From J027 sp965215855 (GTDB lineage Bacteria > Chloroflexota > Anaerolineae > Aggregatilineales > J027), in NCBI GenBank assembly GCA_965215855.1, contig CBDCER010000003.1, forward strand, positions 1,674,001 to 1,738,000: a stretch of DNA of 64,000 nt, given 5' to 3'. The notes under the pieces are model-generated. The model did not search any database. It saw only the letters and a program-made list of their open reading frames with translations, and was not told where the DNA came from. Positions 53,470-61,124 of the stretch are shown one piece after another (position 1 is the first letter of the stretch; each line of letters begins with the position of its first letter). The position numbers and the translations under genes were made by a program.

Positions 53470-55161
53470 TTAGTTATCCAGACTCTCCAGATAGGCAATG
53501 ATGTTGGACATCGTAACCAGATCAATGCGTTCCCCAAAGTTAGGTGGCATTGCGTCGGTATAGGTATCGACAATGAATGCGCCAGGTTGAACGATGCTTT
53601 GCACCAGATAGTAGCGGGCGTCAGAGATGTCATCGTTTTCGGCAGCGTATTGCTCGGCACGGGTAAATATCCCTGCCATATCTGGGCCTGCACCACCGCC
53701 GCCGGCGACATGGCACGATGTACAATTCAAAGGCGGTCTCTGGAATGACTGCTGACCCGCTGTGCTGTCAAATGGAACTGCTGACCCTTCCTCAAGTTCA
53801 CCAGCTGCTGCGGCAGCTTCCAGTTCATCCAATTGAGCCAGGATGGCATCAAGATCAGTGCCTACGCCATCTTCAACTTCACCACCTACATCTGCACTTG
53901 GAATAACCGCGTATTGCTGAATACGATGGACATCGGCTACTGTGAATTCACGATCCCAATTAAGGATGTAATCCACCAGATTTTCGATTTGGTCATCGCG
54001 CAATGGCCCACCAGCCCGCACTGACCAAGCGGCCATCGGAGTATCCCAATAGCTATTACTGGTAGGTCGCCCACTGATAATGGTGGTGCGAAGGAGAGTA
54101 CGAATACCACCTTGCCAATTCAATTCATCTTCGTGCAGGCGATCTGGTCGCTCTGGATCAAAGGCAACGATATCACCTGCGTCAATCAATTCCTGGCGAG
54201 CATTGTCGCGGATAGTTTCTTGATCAACCAGTTGAGTTTCCAGCGCGTCCAATTCTTCGCCCAGACTCAGGCGTGTCTCAGCATCGGGATCTTCGCCTTC
54301 TTCGGGTGCAGGTGACAACGCAGCCAGTTCAGTCTGCTTGGCAGCGATTTCTCCACGCAACCGCAACACTTCCTGATGAACATCTTCCAATGCTGTATAC
54401 CGGCCAACTTGGGTCACCAACGGGCTACGAACTGCACTGTAGGGACTCAGCTCGTCGATTTGGTTTTCCAGTTCGACGATTTCGGTAAAGACTTCGTCCA
54501 GGCGAGTTGCATCTGCTGCGTCAGGTTCTTCGCCCGCCTCTTCAGCGGCACTGATACGAGCATTGATCTCATCTCGTTCTGCTTCAAGGTTGGTTTTATC
54601 AATTTCTAACTGTGTATACGTGTTGTCAAACAGTGCTGGCGTGACAATGCCATATTTCTCACCGAATAACTCAACAATTTCAGTGTCCAGGGCAGTTTGT
54701 TCGGCCCGCAGTTCCTCTAATTGGTCACTGTAATCATATAATAACTGTTCTTCCAACACCTGGCGTTCGGCCTGGATTTGGGCGATTTCTGCCTCAATCT
54801 GGGCGGCACGCTCCGGATCGCTGCCGCCGATTTCGGCCAATTCGGCTTCTAAGGCATCAATCTGGTTATTGTATGCAGCGAAAAAATCATAACCGAACAG
54901 TTGATAGTTATTGAGGGCCGGCGCTCTGCCAGCAAGACCATAACCAAGCTGCCCATGACACTCGGCACAGTTGTTTTCATACAGAATGGCACCGGTTTCG
55001 ATAGAACGTCCGGAGAAACGGTCTGTGAATTCTTCCATACGGGCTTCTTCGTTGATTGCCACCCAGGCCAACAGGATCAAGATGCCTGTGAAGGAGATGA
55101 TCCCGGCAATCACGCGGCTCTCAACACCAGGAAATAGCATAAAGGGTTGTTTGTTTTCCAT
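53470..55161 (-). CDS. Dihaem cytochrome c with a long coiled-coil insert
   Basis: 563 residues. One N-terminal helix (VIAGIISFTGILILLAWVAI) anchors it. The first haem site NNCAECHGQLGYG is near residue 65. Residues about 95-320 are an acidic coiled coil (e.g. AAQIEAEIAQIQAERQVLEE and EQTALDTEIVELF), then the remainder of the first cytochrome domain resumes (RTTIISGRPTSNSYWDTPMA). A second haem domain has PLNCTSCHVAGGGG near 480 and ends with TDAMPPNFGERIDLV. Thus the coiled coil is inserted inside the first haem domain. It follows cytochrome b in the operon and should be the c-type subunit of this bc complex. Start: AAGGGAAAAAAATG. Confidence 0.88.
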   Translation of the reverse strand: MENKQPFMLFPGVESRVIAGIISFTGILILLAWVAINEEARMEEFTDRFSGRSIETGAILYENNCAECHGQLGYGLAGRAPALNNYQLFGYDFFAAYNNQIDALEAELAEIGGSDPERAAQIEAEIAQIQAERQVLEEQLLYDYSDQLEELRAEQTALDTEIVELFGEKYGIVTPALFDNTYTQLEIDKTNLEAERDEINARISAAEEAGEEPDAADATRLDEVFTEIVELENQIDELSPYSAVRSPLVTQVGRYTALEDVHQEVLRLRGEIAAKQTELAALSPAPEEGEDPDAETRLSLGEELDALETQLVDQETIRDNARQELIDAGDIVAFDPERPDRLHEDELNWQGGIRTLLRTTIISGRPTSNSYWDTPMAAWSVRAGGPLRDDQIENLVDYILNWDREFTVADVHRIQQYAVIPSADVGGEVEDGVGTDLDAILAQLDELEAAAAAGELEEGSAVPFDSTAGQQSFQRPPLNCTSCHVAGGGGAGPDMAGIFTRAEQYAAENDDISDARYYLVQSIVQPGAFIVDTYTDAMPPNFGERIDLVTMSNIIAYLESLDN

Positions 55162-55187
55162 TTTTTTCCCTTGATTAATTTCGCACA

Positions 55188-55211
55188 GCGACGGAGATAT
55201 ACCTCCGTCGC
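55188..55211 (-). promoter_or_regulatory. Perfect hairpin between cytochrome b and cytochrome c genes
   Basis: GCGACGGAG and CTCCGTCGC form a 9-pair stem with a 6-base loop. No T-run follows, so it is more likely an mRNA processing or stability element than a terminator. Confidence 0.5.
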
Positions 55212-55233
55212 CGCCACGTGTCTCGACTACGCT

Positions 55234-56991
55234 TTAGTGTTCGTGCCACTCAGATTCTTGATGGATGTAAACAACCTTGCCGGAAAGCTGACGGCCTTCA
55301 ACACCTTGATCATCCACACCATTCCAGGTAATCAGCAGATAGATACGAATCAGGCCCTCTTGCTTCATCGAAATACTGAAATAGCCCACCGCATTTTCTA
55401 GATTCTCGGTATGGTCGCTGTCGAAAAGTAACTCGTGGTATTCTTCGATGACATGGTAAAGTTCCGGATATTCTTCGCCGAATTCCTCTTCCACGTCTTC
55501 CCAGGCGATTGTGCCTGCTATTGGATGGATCAGCGCATCTTCCGTAATGGCGAGGGACAGTGGTGCAATGACGGAGTCGTAGTCTGTGATGTCTTTGTTA
55601 TTCTTGATGGCATCAACATCTTGCAACCAGATGGCCTCGTCTTCGTTAAGTACAGTCAGATTGCTCACCCATTGATCATAAGGCACGGCACGTACTGGCC
55701 CCACGCCTTCCTGTGGGACGAGTTCCTGCGCCACTTCTACATCCGACGACGTTTCCACACCGTACCAGGGAGTACCCATGTAGGTTAGGACCGTCCAACC
55801 CAGCACAGTGACTGCTGCCAGCGACAGCATAAAGCGGCGATGAGCATAGCGTCGGCTGGGTGATAGATCGAGATAAGGGAAGACAAACAACACGCCGAAG
55901 ATAATGGTCGGCACAACAATCCCCATGATGACCTTATCGCCTAGTTTCAATAACCCTTGCAACCATAAGAAATACCAGGGTGCAGTGGTATGCAGCGGCG
56001 TCACCTGGGGATCAGCATGGTTTTCCAGCGGCGCATGGAAGAACCACACAGTTAGAGCCACGGTAATCAGCGAGGCGACACCCAACCACGCCAGTTCATT
56101 GCTGAGAACATCAGGAATGAAATACGAACGCCGGTCTAATGGCACACGTTTGGCGGTATCTTTGCCGACATCATCCAGGCGTGGCGGCAAACTGTGACCA
56201 TGCAGCACCACTTTGTAGTAGTGAACACCCAAAAAGACAGCAGTAATCAACGGCAGTGCGAATACATGCAACAGATAGAACCGCAACAGACCGCCCGCGC
56301 CAATATCTGGCGAACCGCGTAATAGCAAATTTACGTTGGTTCCGACCACTTCAGGCGGTGCAGCTTCCGCCATGGAGGTACCAATCGTCACGGCCCAAAA
56401 CGCCAACTGATCCCAGGGTAACAGGTAGCCAGAGAAGCTGAGAGTCAATGTTGTCAGCAACAATACCATACCAGTAAACCATGTAAACTGGCGCGGTTTT
56501 TTATACGACCCTGTTATAAATGTACGGAGCATATGGAGCATGACGATCGCCACCATGGCCTCCGCCCCCAGACGATGCAGATCCCGCATCAATTGGCCGA
56601 AAGGCACATTGCCCAGGATGTTTTGCATGTTTTCATACGCCACATCTGGCGAGGGCGTATAGAAAATCATCAGGAATAGGCCGGTGATAGTCTCAAATGC
56701 AAAGAAGAAGGTAGATAACCAGCCCAAGCGGAAGGTGGGATACAGGCCCGTGACACTGGTATGGAAATAGGAGGGGCGCATGTGCAACCAGAAGCTATCA
56801 GCATGAGGTGTCAGGCGCGGGTTGGGACGCCGTGAGGCTTTATCGCCCCGCATCGCCTCACGAATATCCTGAATGTTCATGCCCGCCGTGACGCGCTCTA
56901 CTGTCGTATCCAGCGCCTCATACAGCGCCTTACGAACCCCTTTTTCTTTAATATCGTCAAGAATTGATGGAACAGGCAATACCGACATCAA
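55234..56991 (-). CDS. Cytochrome b of a bc-type quinol oxidising complex, with C-terminal extension
   Basis: 585 residues. The core has the two His pairs for the b haems: RDLHRLGAEAMVAIVMLHML (13 residues between) and YLLHVFALPLITAVFLGVHY (14 between). LLPWDQLAFWAVTIG is the usual quinol-site loop. The PEWY motif of most cytochromes b is here TTAPWYFLWLQGLLK. After the last helix (FMLSLAAVTVLGWTVLTYMG) about 170 residues of soluble, acidic sequence follow (to SEWHEH). It fuses the PetB and PetD parts. It follows the Rieske gene; quinol is oxidised outside and electrons pass to Rieske and c haems. Confidence 0.9.
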   Translation of the reverse strand: MMSVLPVPSILDDIKEKGVRKALYEALDTTVERVTAGMNIQDIREAMRGDKASRRPNPRLTPHADSFWLHMRPSYFHTSVTGLYPTFRLGWLSTFFFAFETITGLFLMIFYTPSPDVAYENMQNILGNVPFGQLMRDLHRLGAEAMVAIVMLHMLRTFITGSYKKPRQFTWFTGMVLLLTTLTLSFSGYLLPWDQLAFWAVTIGTSMAEAAPPEVVGTNVNLLLRGSPDIGAGGLLRFYLLHVFALPLITAVFLGVHYYKVVLHGHSLPPRLDDVGKDTAKRVPLDRRSYFIPDVLSNELAWLGVASLITVALTVWFFHAPLENHADPQVTPLHTTAPWYFLWLQGLLKLGDKVIMGIVVPTIIFGVLFVFPYLDLSPSRRYAHRRFMLSLAAVTVLGWTVLTYMGTPWYGVETSSDVEVAQELVPQEGVGPVRAVPYDQWVSNLTVLNEDEAIWLQDVDAIKNNKDITDYDSVIAPLSLAITEDALIHPIAGTIAWEDVEEEFGEEYPELYHVIEEYHELLFDSDHTENLENAVGYFSISMKQEGLIRIYLLITWNGVDDQGVEGRQLSGKVVYIHQESEWHEH

Positions 56992-57021
56992 ACTCTCCTC
57001 AAAAAACGTAACGCCAGCCGC

Positions 57022-57633
57022 TTAAATACGACCATCGCGCTTGATGCGTGTCCCGGTGTCAATGATGACTTCGGCCACGTTTGCTGGGTCAATACCCGAG
57101 ATTGAATCACCCGCCTCGTTAGTGATCAGTTCGGACCCATTATTCAACCGGATTGTCATGGCAAAACGGTCCAGGCTGCGTGGTGCTGGGCCTTCGATCC
57201 ATTTCCCACTAAGGAAGAATTTAGAGCCATGACACGGGCACTCGAAGCGCCCATTGTTTGCTACCCAGGCATACAGACAACCGAGATGGGTGCAGACTTT
57301 GTAAAGTGCTGCCACGCCCTCTTCACTATGCGACAGCCAGAACTTGCCAGTCGGGTTGTTCAGTGGGGGCGCTCCCTGGACGGGAATTGTGCTTTCGCGG
57401 AAGATACCACCGAACTCACCTTCTTTGAAGCGCGGCAACATAAACCAGATCAACGCTCCGGTGCTTCCGGCAGTTACTAATGCCATGCTGGCTCCCCACA
57501 CATAAAATAAAAACTCGCGGCGGGAAACCATGGGGATTTGAACGCCATCTTCGGGGATCTGGACATCGGTTTTGGCCGATTTTGCCACGCCTCCCGGTTT
57601 GGCAGGTTTGTTAGTTGTGCTGGTTGCAGTCAT
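57022..57633 (-). CDS. Rieske iron-sulfur protein
   Basis: About 203 residues from the ATG at 57633 with TTGGAG upstream; the longer frame from 57675 lacks a site. An N-terminal VSRREFLFYVWGASMALVTA has a twin-arginine-like motif plus membrane helix. The cluster ligands are in CTHLGCLYAWVANNGRFE and CPCHGSKFFLSG, with the two Cys that form the disulfide. It takes the first electron from quinol at cytochrome b. It is first in the respiratory block. Confidence 0.93.
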   Translation of the reverse strand: MTATSTTNKPAKPGGVAKSAKTDVQIPEDGVQIPMVSRREFLFYVWGASMALVTAGSTGALIWFMLPRFKEGEFGGIFRESTIPVQGAPPLNNPTGKFWLSHSEEGVAALYKVCTHLGCLYAWVANNGRFECPCHGSKFFLSGKWIEGPAPRSLDRFAMTIRLNNGSELITNEAGDSISGIDPANVAEVIIDTGTRIKRDGRI

Positions 57634-57692
57634 CAAGCGTACTCCAAAATCGTACATTTCAACCGGACGGGTCAATTGTATCGGTTGTTTTA

Positions 57693-57720
57693 ACTATAGC
57701 CAAATTCTGCACAAACAATG
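57693..57720 (-). promoter_or_regulatory. Candidate promoter for the respiratory block
   Basis: On the minus strand CATTGT (57720-57715) and TATAGT (57698-57693) are 16 bases apart, about 60 bases upstream of the Rieske start. The -35 element is weak. Confidence 0.3.
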
Positions 57721-57812
57721 CTGGAGGAAAACTTCCTGACGCATTTGTTTTTGTATTGTGACAAACATCCCAAAAACGCTGTACAATATATCACAATCCG
57801 TCGATATTGCAA

Positions 57813-57853
57813 GAAAAAAACGGCAATTCCGCGTTTTGCAGAACTGCCGTTTG
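57813..57853 (-). terminator. Rho-independent terminator after the small heat-shock protein gene
   Basis: On the minus strand AAACGGCAGTTCTGC and GCGGAATTGCCGTTT form a 15-pair stem (two G-U pairs) with an AAAAC loop, followed by a T-run. It lies 30 bases past the Hsp20 stop. Confidence 0.88.
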
Positions 57854-57882
57854 GTGAGTATACCGATGGTTGATTGGCGGTT

Positions 57883-58326
57883 TTAGTTGGTGGCCTTGAT
57901 GGCGATGGTTCGCGGCTGGACCGCGGGAACTTTTGGCAATGTCAGGGTCAAGACACCGTTATCATAGCTGGCTTCGACGGTGTCACGATCAATGCTATCC
58001 GACAGGCGCACCCGACGATAGAAATGTCCGCTGCGACGCTCCCGCAACAGTGTCTTGATGTTCTCATCTTCAGCGATTTCGTTATCGGCCTCAATCACGA
58101 GTTCATCCTTATCCAGACGCACAATGATTTGATCCGGGGCGATGCCGGGAACTTCCACATTCAACACGTAGGATTCCTCGGTCTCGAAGATGTCCAGTGG
58201 CAGCTTGTAGCCCTGTACCTCGCCATTGCGGAAAGTTGGTCGTTGCGTATGATCGAATACACGATTCATCATATTCTCAATTTCAGCGAATTCCCGAAAT
58301 GGTTTCCAACGTACCAATGTTGCCAT
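57883..58326 (-). CDS. Small heat-shock protein (Hsp20/alpha-crystallin)
   Basis: 147 residues from the ATG at 58326 (MATLVRWKPFREFAEIENMM), preceded by AAAGG. The alpha-crystallin domain spans roughly residues 40-135: YVLNVEVPGIAPDQIIVRLD and ASYDNGVLTLTLPKVPA, the family's 'A-x-x-x-n-GvL' motif. The end PRTIAI holds the short I-x-I-type tail for oligomer contact. ATP-independent holdase in the cytosol. Its own terminator separates it from the Rieske gene. Confidence 0.93.
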   Translation of the reverse strand: MATLVRWKPFREFAEIENMMNRVFDHTQRPTFRNGEVQGYKLPLDIFETEESYVLNVEVPGIAPDQIIVRLDKDELVIEADNEIAEDENIKTLLRERRSGHFYRRVRLSDSIDRDTVEASYDNGVLTLTLPKVPAVQPRTIAIKATN

Positions 58327-58459
58327 GATTTGTTTACCTTTATCAGTCATTACCATTATCAGTCGATGATGACTCTACCGGGCCAGTATATGAAAAATCT
58401 ATGTGGTGTATAGGAAGCACATAAAAACCGAATAAGATTCGTGTAAAAATTATTGACGA

Positions 58460-58488
58460 TTGGCGAAGCGGCATAGGCACACTATGAT
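58460..58488 (+). promoter_or_regulatory. Candidate sigma-70-type promoter for the GT87-like gene
   Basis: TTGGCG (58460-58465), 17-base spacer, TATGAT (58483-58488), about 30 bases before the start codon at 58519. Confidence 0.55.
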
Positions 58489-58518
58489 TAGAGCGTGGCT
58501 TAACGGATGGAGCGTGCG

Positions 58519-59760
58519 ATGAATTCAAAGACACTAGCAATTTTATTACTGATCCTGGCAGGAATTGTTTTTGTTGTTGGTTCAACTGTGGTCATCTATC
58601 GGGAGAATCTGATTGCTGGCAGCACCGATATTTATCCGACCTGGCAGGGCGGCAAGCTGTTTTGGGAGGAAGGCGTTAGTCCTTATGCCGAACGTGTTGG
58701 TGAGGAAAGCCAACGGGAAATCTATGGACGGCTTGCCGAGGGCGATGAGGACGAGTTTCAATTTGTGTACCCATTCTACTTAATCTTTTACATGGGGCCA
58801 TTGCCACTATTAGAATTTGACATCGCAGCGGCGATTTTTATGGAAATACTGCTAATATTACTGGCGGCAACGCTGGCGATGAGCCTGGATATGATCGGTT
58901 GGCTGCCCAAACCGGTTACACTGGGCATGATGATTTTGTTTGTGATAATGGCCTATTTTTCTGTGCGTGGTCTGTTGTTAGGGCAACCCGCCTTCTTGGC
59001 CTATTTCTTTCATATAGTGGCATATTGGGCACTAGCACGCCGACGTGATAGATTAGCAGGCGTGATGTTGGCTCTCTCGACTATCAAACCTCAGACGGGC
59101 TATCTCATTGTGCCCTTATTACTCATTTGGGCTTGGTGGAATCAGCGACGGTTGATGGTCTATGCCTTCGTCAGTTCATTTGGACTGCTGATGGGTGCAT
59201 CGTTTGTGTTATTCCCAGCTTGGTTTATGGAATGGATAAATCGCACAGTTGACTATAGCACCTATACCGAGCGGCTTTCTTCGATGTATATTTTGACGCA
59301 TGTGATTGATGGTGCGCCAGATATCTTGACTGCTATTGCCCAGGTGATTCTCGCTATCATATTATTGTTTCCGGTAGCGCGTTTTTGGCGGCGAGCCGTT
59401 TTTGAGCAACAGTACGATGATTTTCTGTGGGGGATGATGTTGACGATGGCCGCCACGTTGATCGTCGCCCCGCGTGTTGCCACAACATACTATGTTGAAC
59501 TATACCCAGCCATTTTTGTCGGTATGATGTTGTTGGAGAAGCGTAGTGCTGCAATTTTGGTTGGTGGCACATTGATCTTGATTGCTGGCTATTGGATATT
59601 ACATATTGTCAGTTTGCCATCGGATGCCGAGGCTGGCCGAGAAGCGTCAATTGTGTACGTGGCTTTTCCAATGTTGGTCTATTTCTGGTTGTTGTGGCGG
59701 CGTCAAGATTGGAAGGGTATTGATATTTTGCGCAGAAACGAGTTGGAACATGAACATTGA
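58519..59760 (+). CDS. GT87/DUF2029-type polytopic glycosyltransferase
   Basis: 413 residues from the ATG at 58519 with GGAG 7 bases upstream. About nine to ten membrane helices. The first outer loop has TDIYPTWQGGKLFWEEGVSP, with the Asp typical of GT-C enzymes that use polyprenyl-phosphate sugars, and the family's 'W-x-GG-x-x-x-x-x-G-x-x-PY' pattern. ALSTIKPQTGYLIVPLLLIW near residue 195 is the conserved LK(P) motif of the GT87 family. It likely mannosylates or arabinosylates a lipid-linked or surface glycan outside the membrane. The next gene starts inside its last codons. Confidence 0.8.
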   Translation: MNSKTLAILLLILAGIVFVVGSTVVIYRENLIAGSTDIYPTWQGGKLFWEEGVSPYAERVGEESQREIYGRLAEGDEDEFQFVYPFYLIFYMGPLPLLEFDIAAAIFMEILLILLAATLAMSLDMIGWLPKPVTLGMMILFVIMAYFSVRGLLLGQPAFLAYFFHIVAYWALARRRDRLAGVMLALSTIKPQTGYLIVPLLLIWAWWNQRRLMVYAFVSSFGLLMGASFVLFPAWFMEWINRTVDYSTYTERLSSMYILTHVIDGAPDILTAIAQVILAIILLFPVARFWRRAVFEQQYDDFLWGMMLTMAATLIVAPRVATTYYVELYPAIFVGMMLLEKRSAAILVGGTLILIAGYWILHIVSLPSDAEAGREASIVYVAFPMLVYFWLLWRRQDWKGIDILRRNELEHEH

Positions 59761-60607
59761 ATTCCGCCCCGCTTCCGAGGTTGATCTCAAAGCCTATATT
59801 CAGGCATTTAATCATGCCTACCAGGGCTACTATGTGCCAATTATACTGAATACGCGATCATTTACCGCCCTTATCAAACGTGACGCCATTGATCTGACGG
59901 CCAGTGTGGCGGCATTGGATGGAAATGAAATCGTGGGTATTTCGATGTTGGCGATCCGCCGTCCGCGTGGGTGGATTGGTGGCGTGGGTGTCATTCCGGA
60001 TTACCGGCGACGTGGTATAGCCCAACAGATGATGCACTACCTCATTGATCAGGCACGTCAACGAGAGCTGGAGGAGGTCTATCTGGAGGTTATTCAAGCC
60101 AATACAGGCGCGTATGATCTCTACCAAAAGTTGGATTTCGAAACCCTGCGACGATTACTGATTTTAGAGCGCCCGTCGGGCGATGTTGCGCCTGTTGAAG
60201 GGTATCAGGTCACGCCATACAGACCTGAGCAAGCACTTGCCAACTATTATGATCGTTTCCATGATGTAGAAAATCCCTGGCAACGCAGCCGCCCAGCACT
60301 CCATGATCTAAGCCCCAATCTGGAAGGGTGGATGATTGCCGCCGAGTCTGATCTTGACACGGTCTTAGGTTATGCAATGGGCTGGGTTGGCCCTCAAAGC
60401 CTGCACTTTATGGACACAGCTACCTCCCCATCACATCCTGCCCGTGAATGTGTGACACGGGCTTTGCTGGCGCATATTCATCACGAGACGCCAGGTGCTT
60501 CCGGTCATGTGGTCAACTTAGGCGAGGATGATGCCATAACGCCAGTGCTGTTGGACTTGGGCTATGAGGAGCAGATGGCGCAATATGAAATGTGTCTGAA
60601 GCTCTAA
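59750..60607 (+). CDS. GNAT-family N-acetyltransferase (two GNAT-like halves)
   Basis: 285 residues from the ATG at 59750, overlapping the upstream stop. The N-terminal half is a full GNAT domain: GGVGVIPDYRRRGIAQQMMH near residue 80 is the acetyl-CoA pyrophosphate loop, followed by YLEVIQANTGAYDLYQKLDF. The C-terminal half (from about 160) is a second, degenerate GNAT-like fold (e.g. VVNLGEDDAITPVLLDLGYE). The substrate is unknown. The gene converges with the FHA gene; the two stops overlap by four bases. Confidence 0.88.
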   Translation: MNIEFRPASEVDLKAYIQAFNHAYQGYYVPIILNTRSFTALIKRDAIDLTASVAALDGNEIVGISMLAIRRPRGWIGGVGVIPDYRRRGIAQQMMHYLIDQARQRELEEVYLEVIQANTGAYDLYQKLDFETLRRLLILERPSGDVAPVEGYQVTPYRPEQALANYYDRFHDVENPWQRSRPALHDLSPNLEGWMIAAESDLDTVLGYAMGWVGPQSLHFMDTATSPSHPARECVTRALLAHIHHETPGASGHVVNLGEDDAITPVLLDLGYEEQMAQYEMCLKL

Positions 60608-61050
60608 TCGACTGCCACATACCAGATAACAATCTGTAGTGCGCCCAAAATCAGCACGTCGCCGTCGTTCAGTGGATATGGCTCTCCCTTTTTCAAAGGT
60701 GTGCCATTTAACTTAGTCCCATTACGGCTGCCTGGATCTTGCACATACAGTGCATCATCCGTCCGGAGAATGAACAAGTGGCGACGCGATATGCCTTTTT
60801 CGTGGGCATTATAAGGATTCAGGTCAATATCGGGATTGGCATTAGTTGGGGCATCTGCACGACCCAGCAGTATCCGATCTTGGACCTCGCATCCGATAGT
60901 TGTGATTGAGTCAGGCGAACTGCCGATTTGTAACAGCAGATGTTTGGGGGCTTTGGATGGTTTACCTACTGGGCGATAGCTCACTTCAGGTTGAGGAGCT
61001 GAACGACCCAATAGCCCAGTTTGACCTGAACGTTTTTGCCGGCGTGCCAT
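60604..61050 (-). CDS. FHA-domain protein
   Basis: 148 residues from the ATG at 61050 (MARRQKRSGQTGLLGRSAPQ). After a basic, flexible 45 residues the forkhead-associated domain has ILLGRADAPTN, KGISRRHLFILRTDD and DPGSRNGTKLNGTPLKKGEP, i.e. the GR, SxxH and NG positions that bind phosphothreonine. It should read Ser/Thr kinase signals in the cytosol. No kinase gene is in the window. Confidence 0.88.
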   Translation of the reverse strand: MARRQKRSGQTGLLGRSAPQPEVSYRPVGKPSKAPKHLLLQIGSSPDSITTIGCEVQDRILLGRADAPTNANPDIDLNPYNAHEKGISRRHLFILRTDDALYVQDPGSRNGTKLNGTPLKKGEPYPLNDGDVLILGALQIVIWYVAVD

Positions 61051-61124
61051 AGCATAATCCTGATGATGTACAAAATGAGTCATAAGGTTCTATAGTCATT
61101 ATAGCCCAAAAGTTTTTTCGTTTC

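Noticed and set aside
57770..57800. CRP/FNR-like half-palindrome upstream of the Rieske gene (TGTGATATATTGTACA on the minus strand)
   Set aside because: Only one half matches and it lies far upstream of the start; AT-rich sequence gives such matches by chance.
57874..58413. 179-codon plus-strand frame over the heat-shock gene
   Set aside because: Spans the hsp20 gene on the other strand, where the alpha-crystallin motifs are clear.
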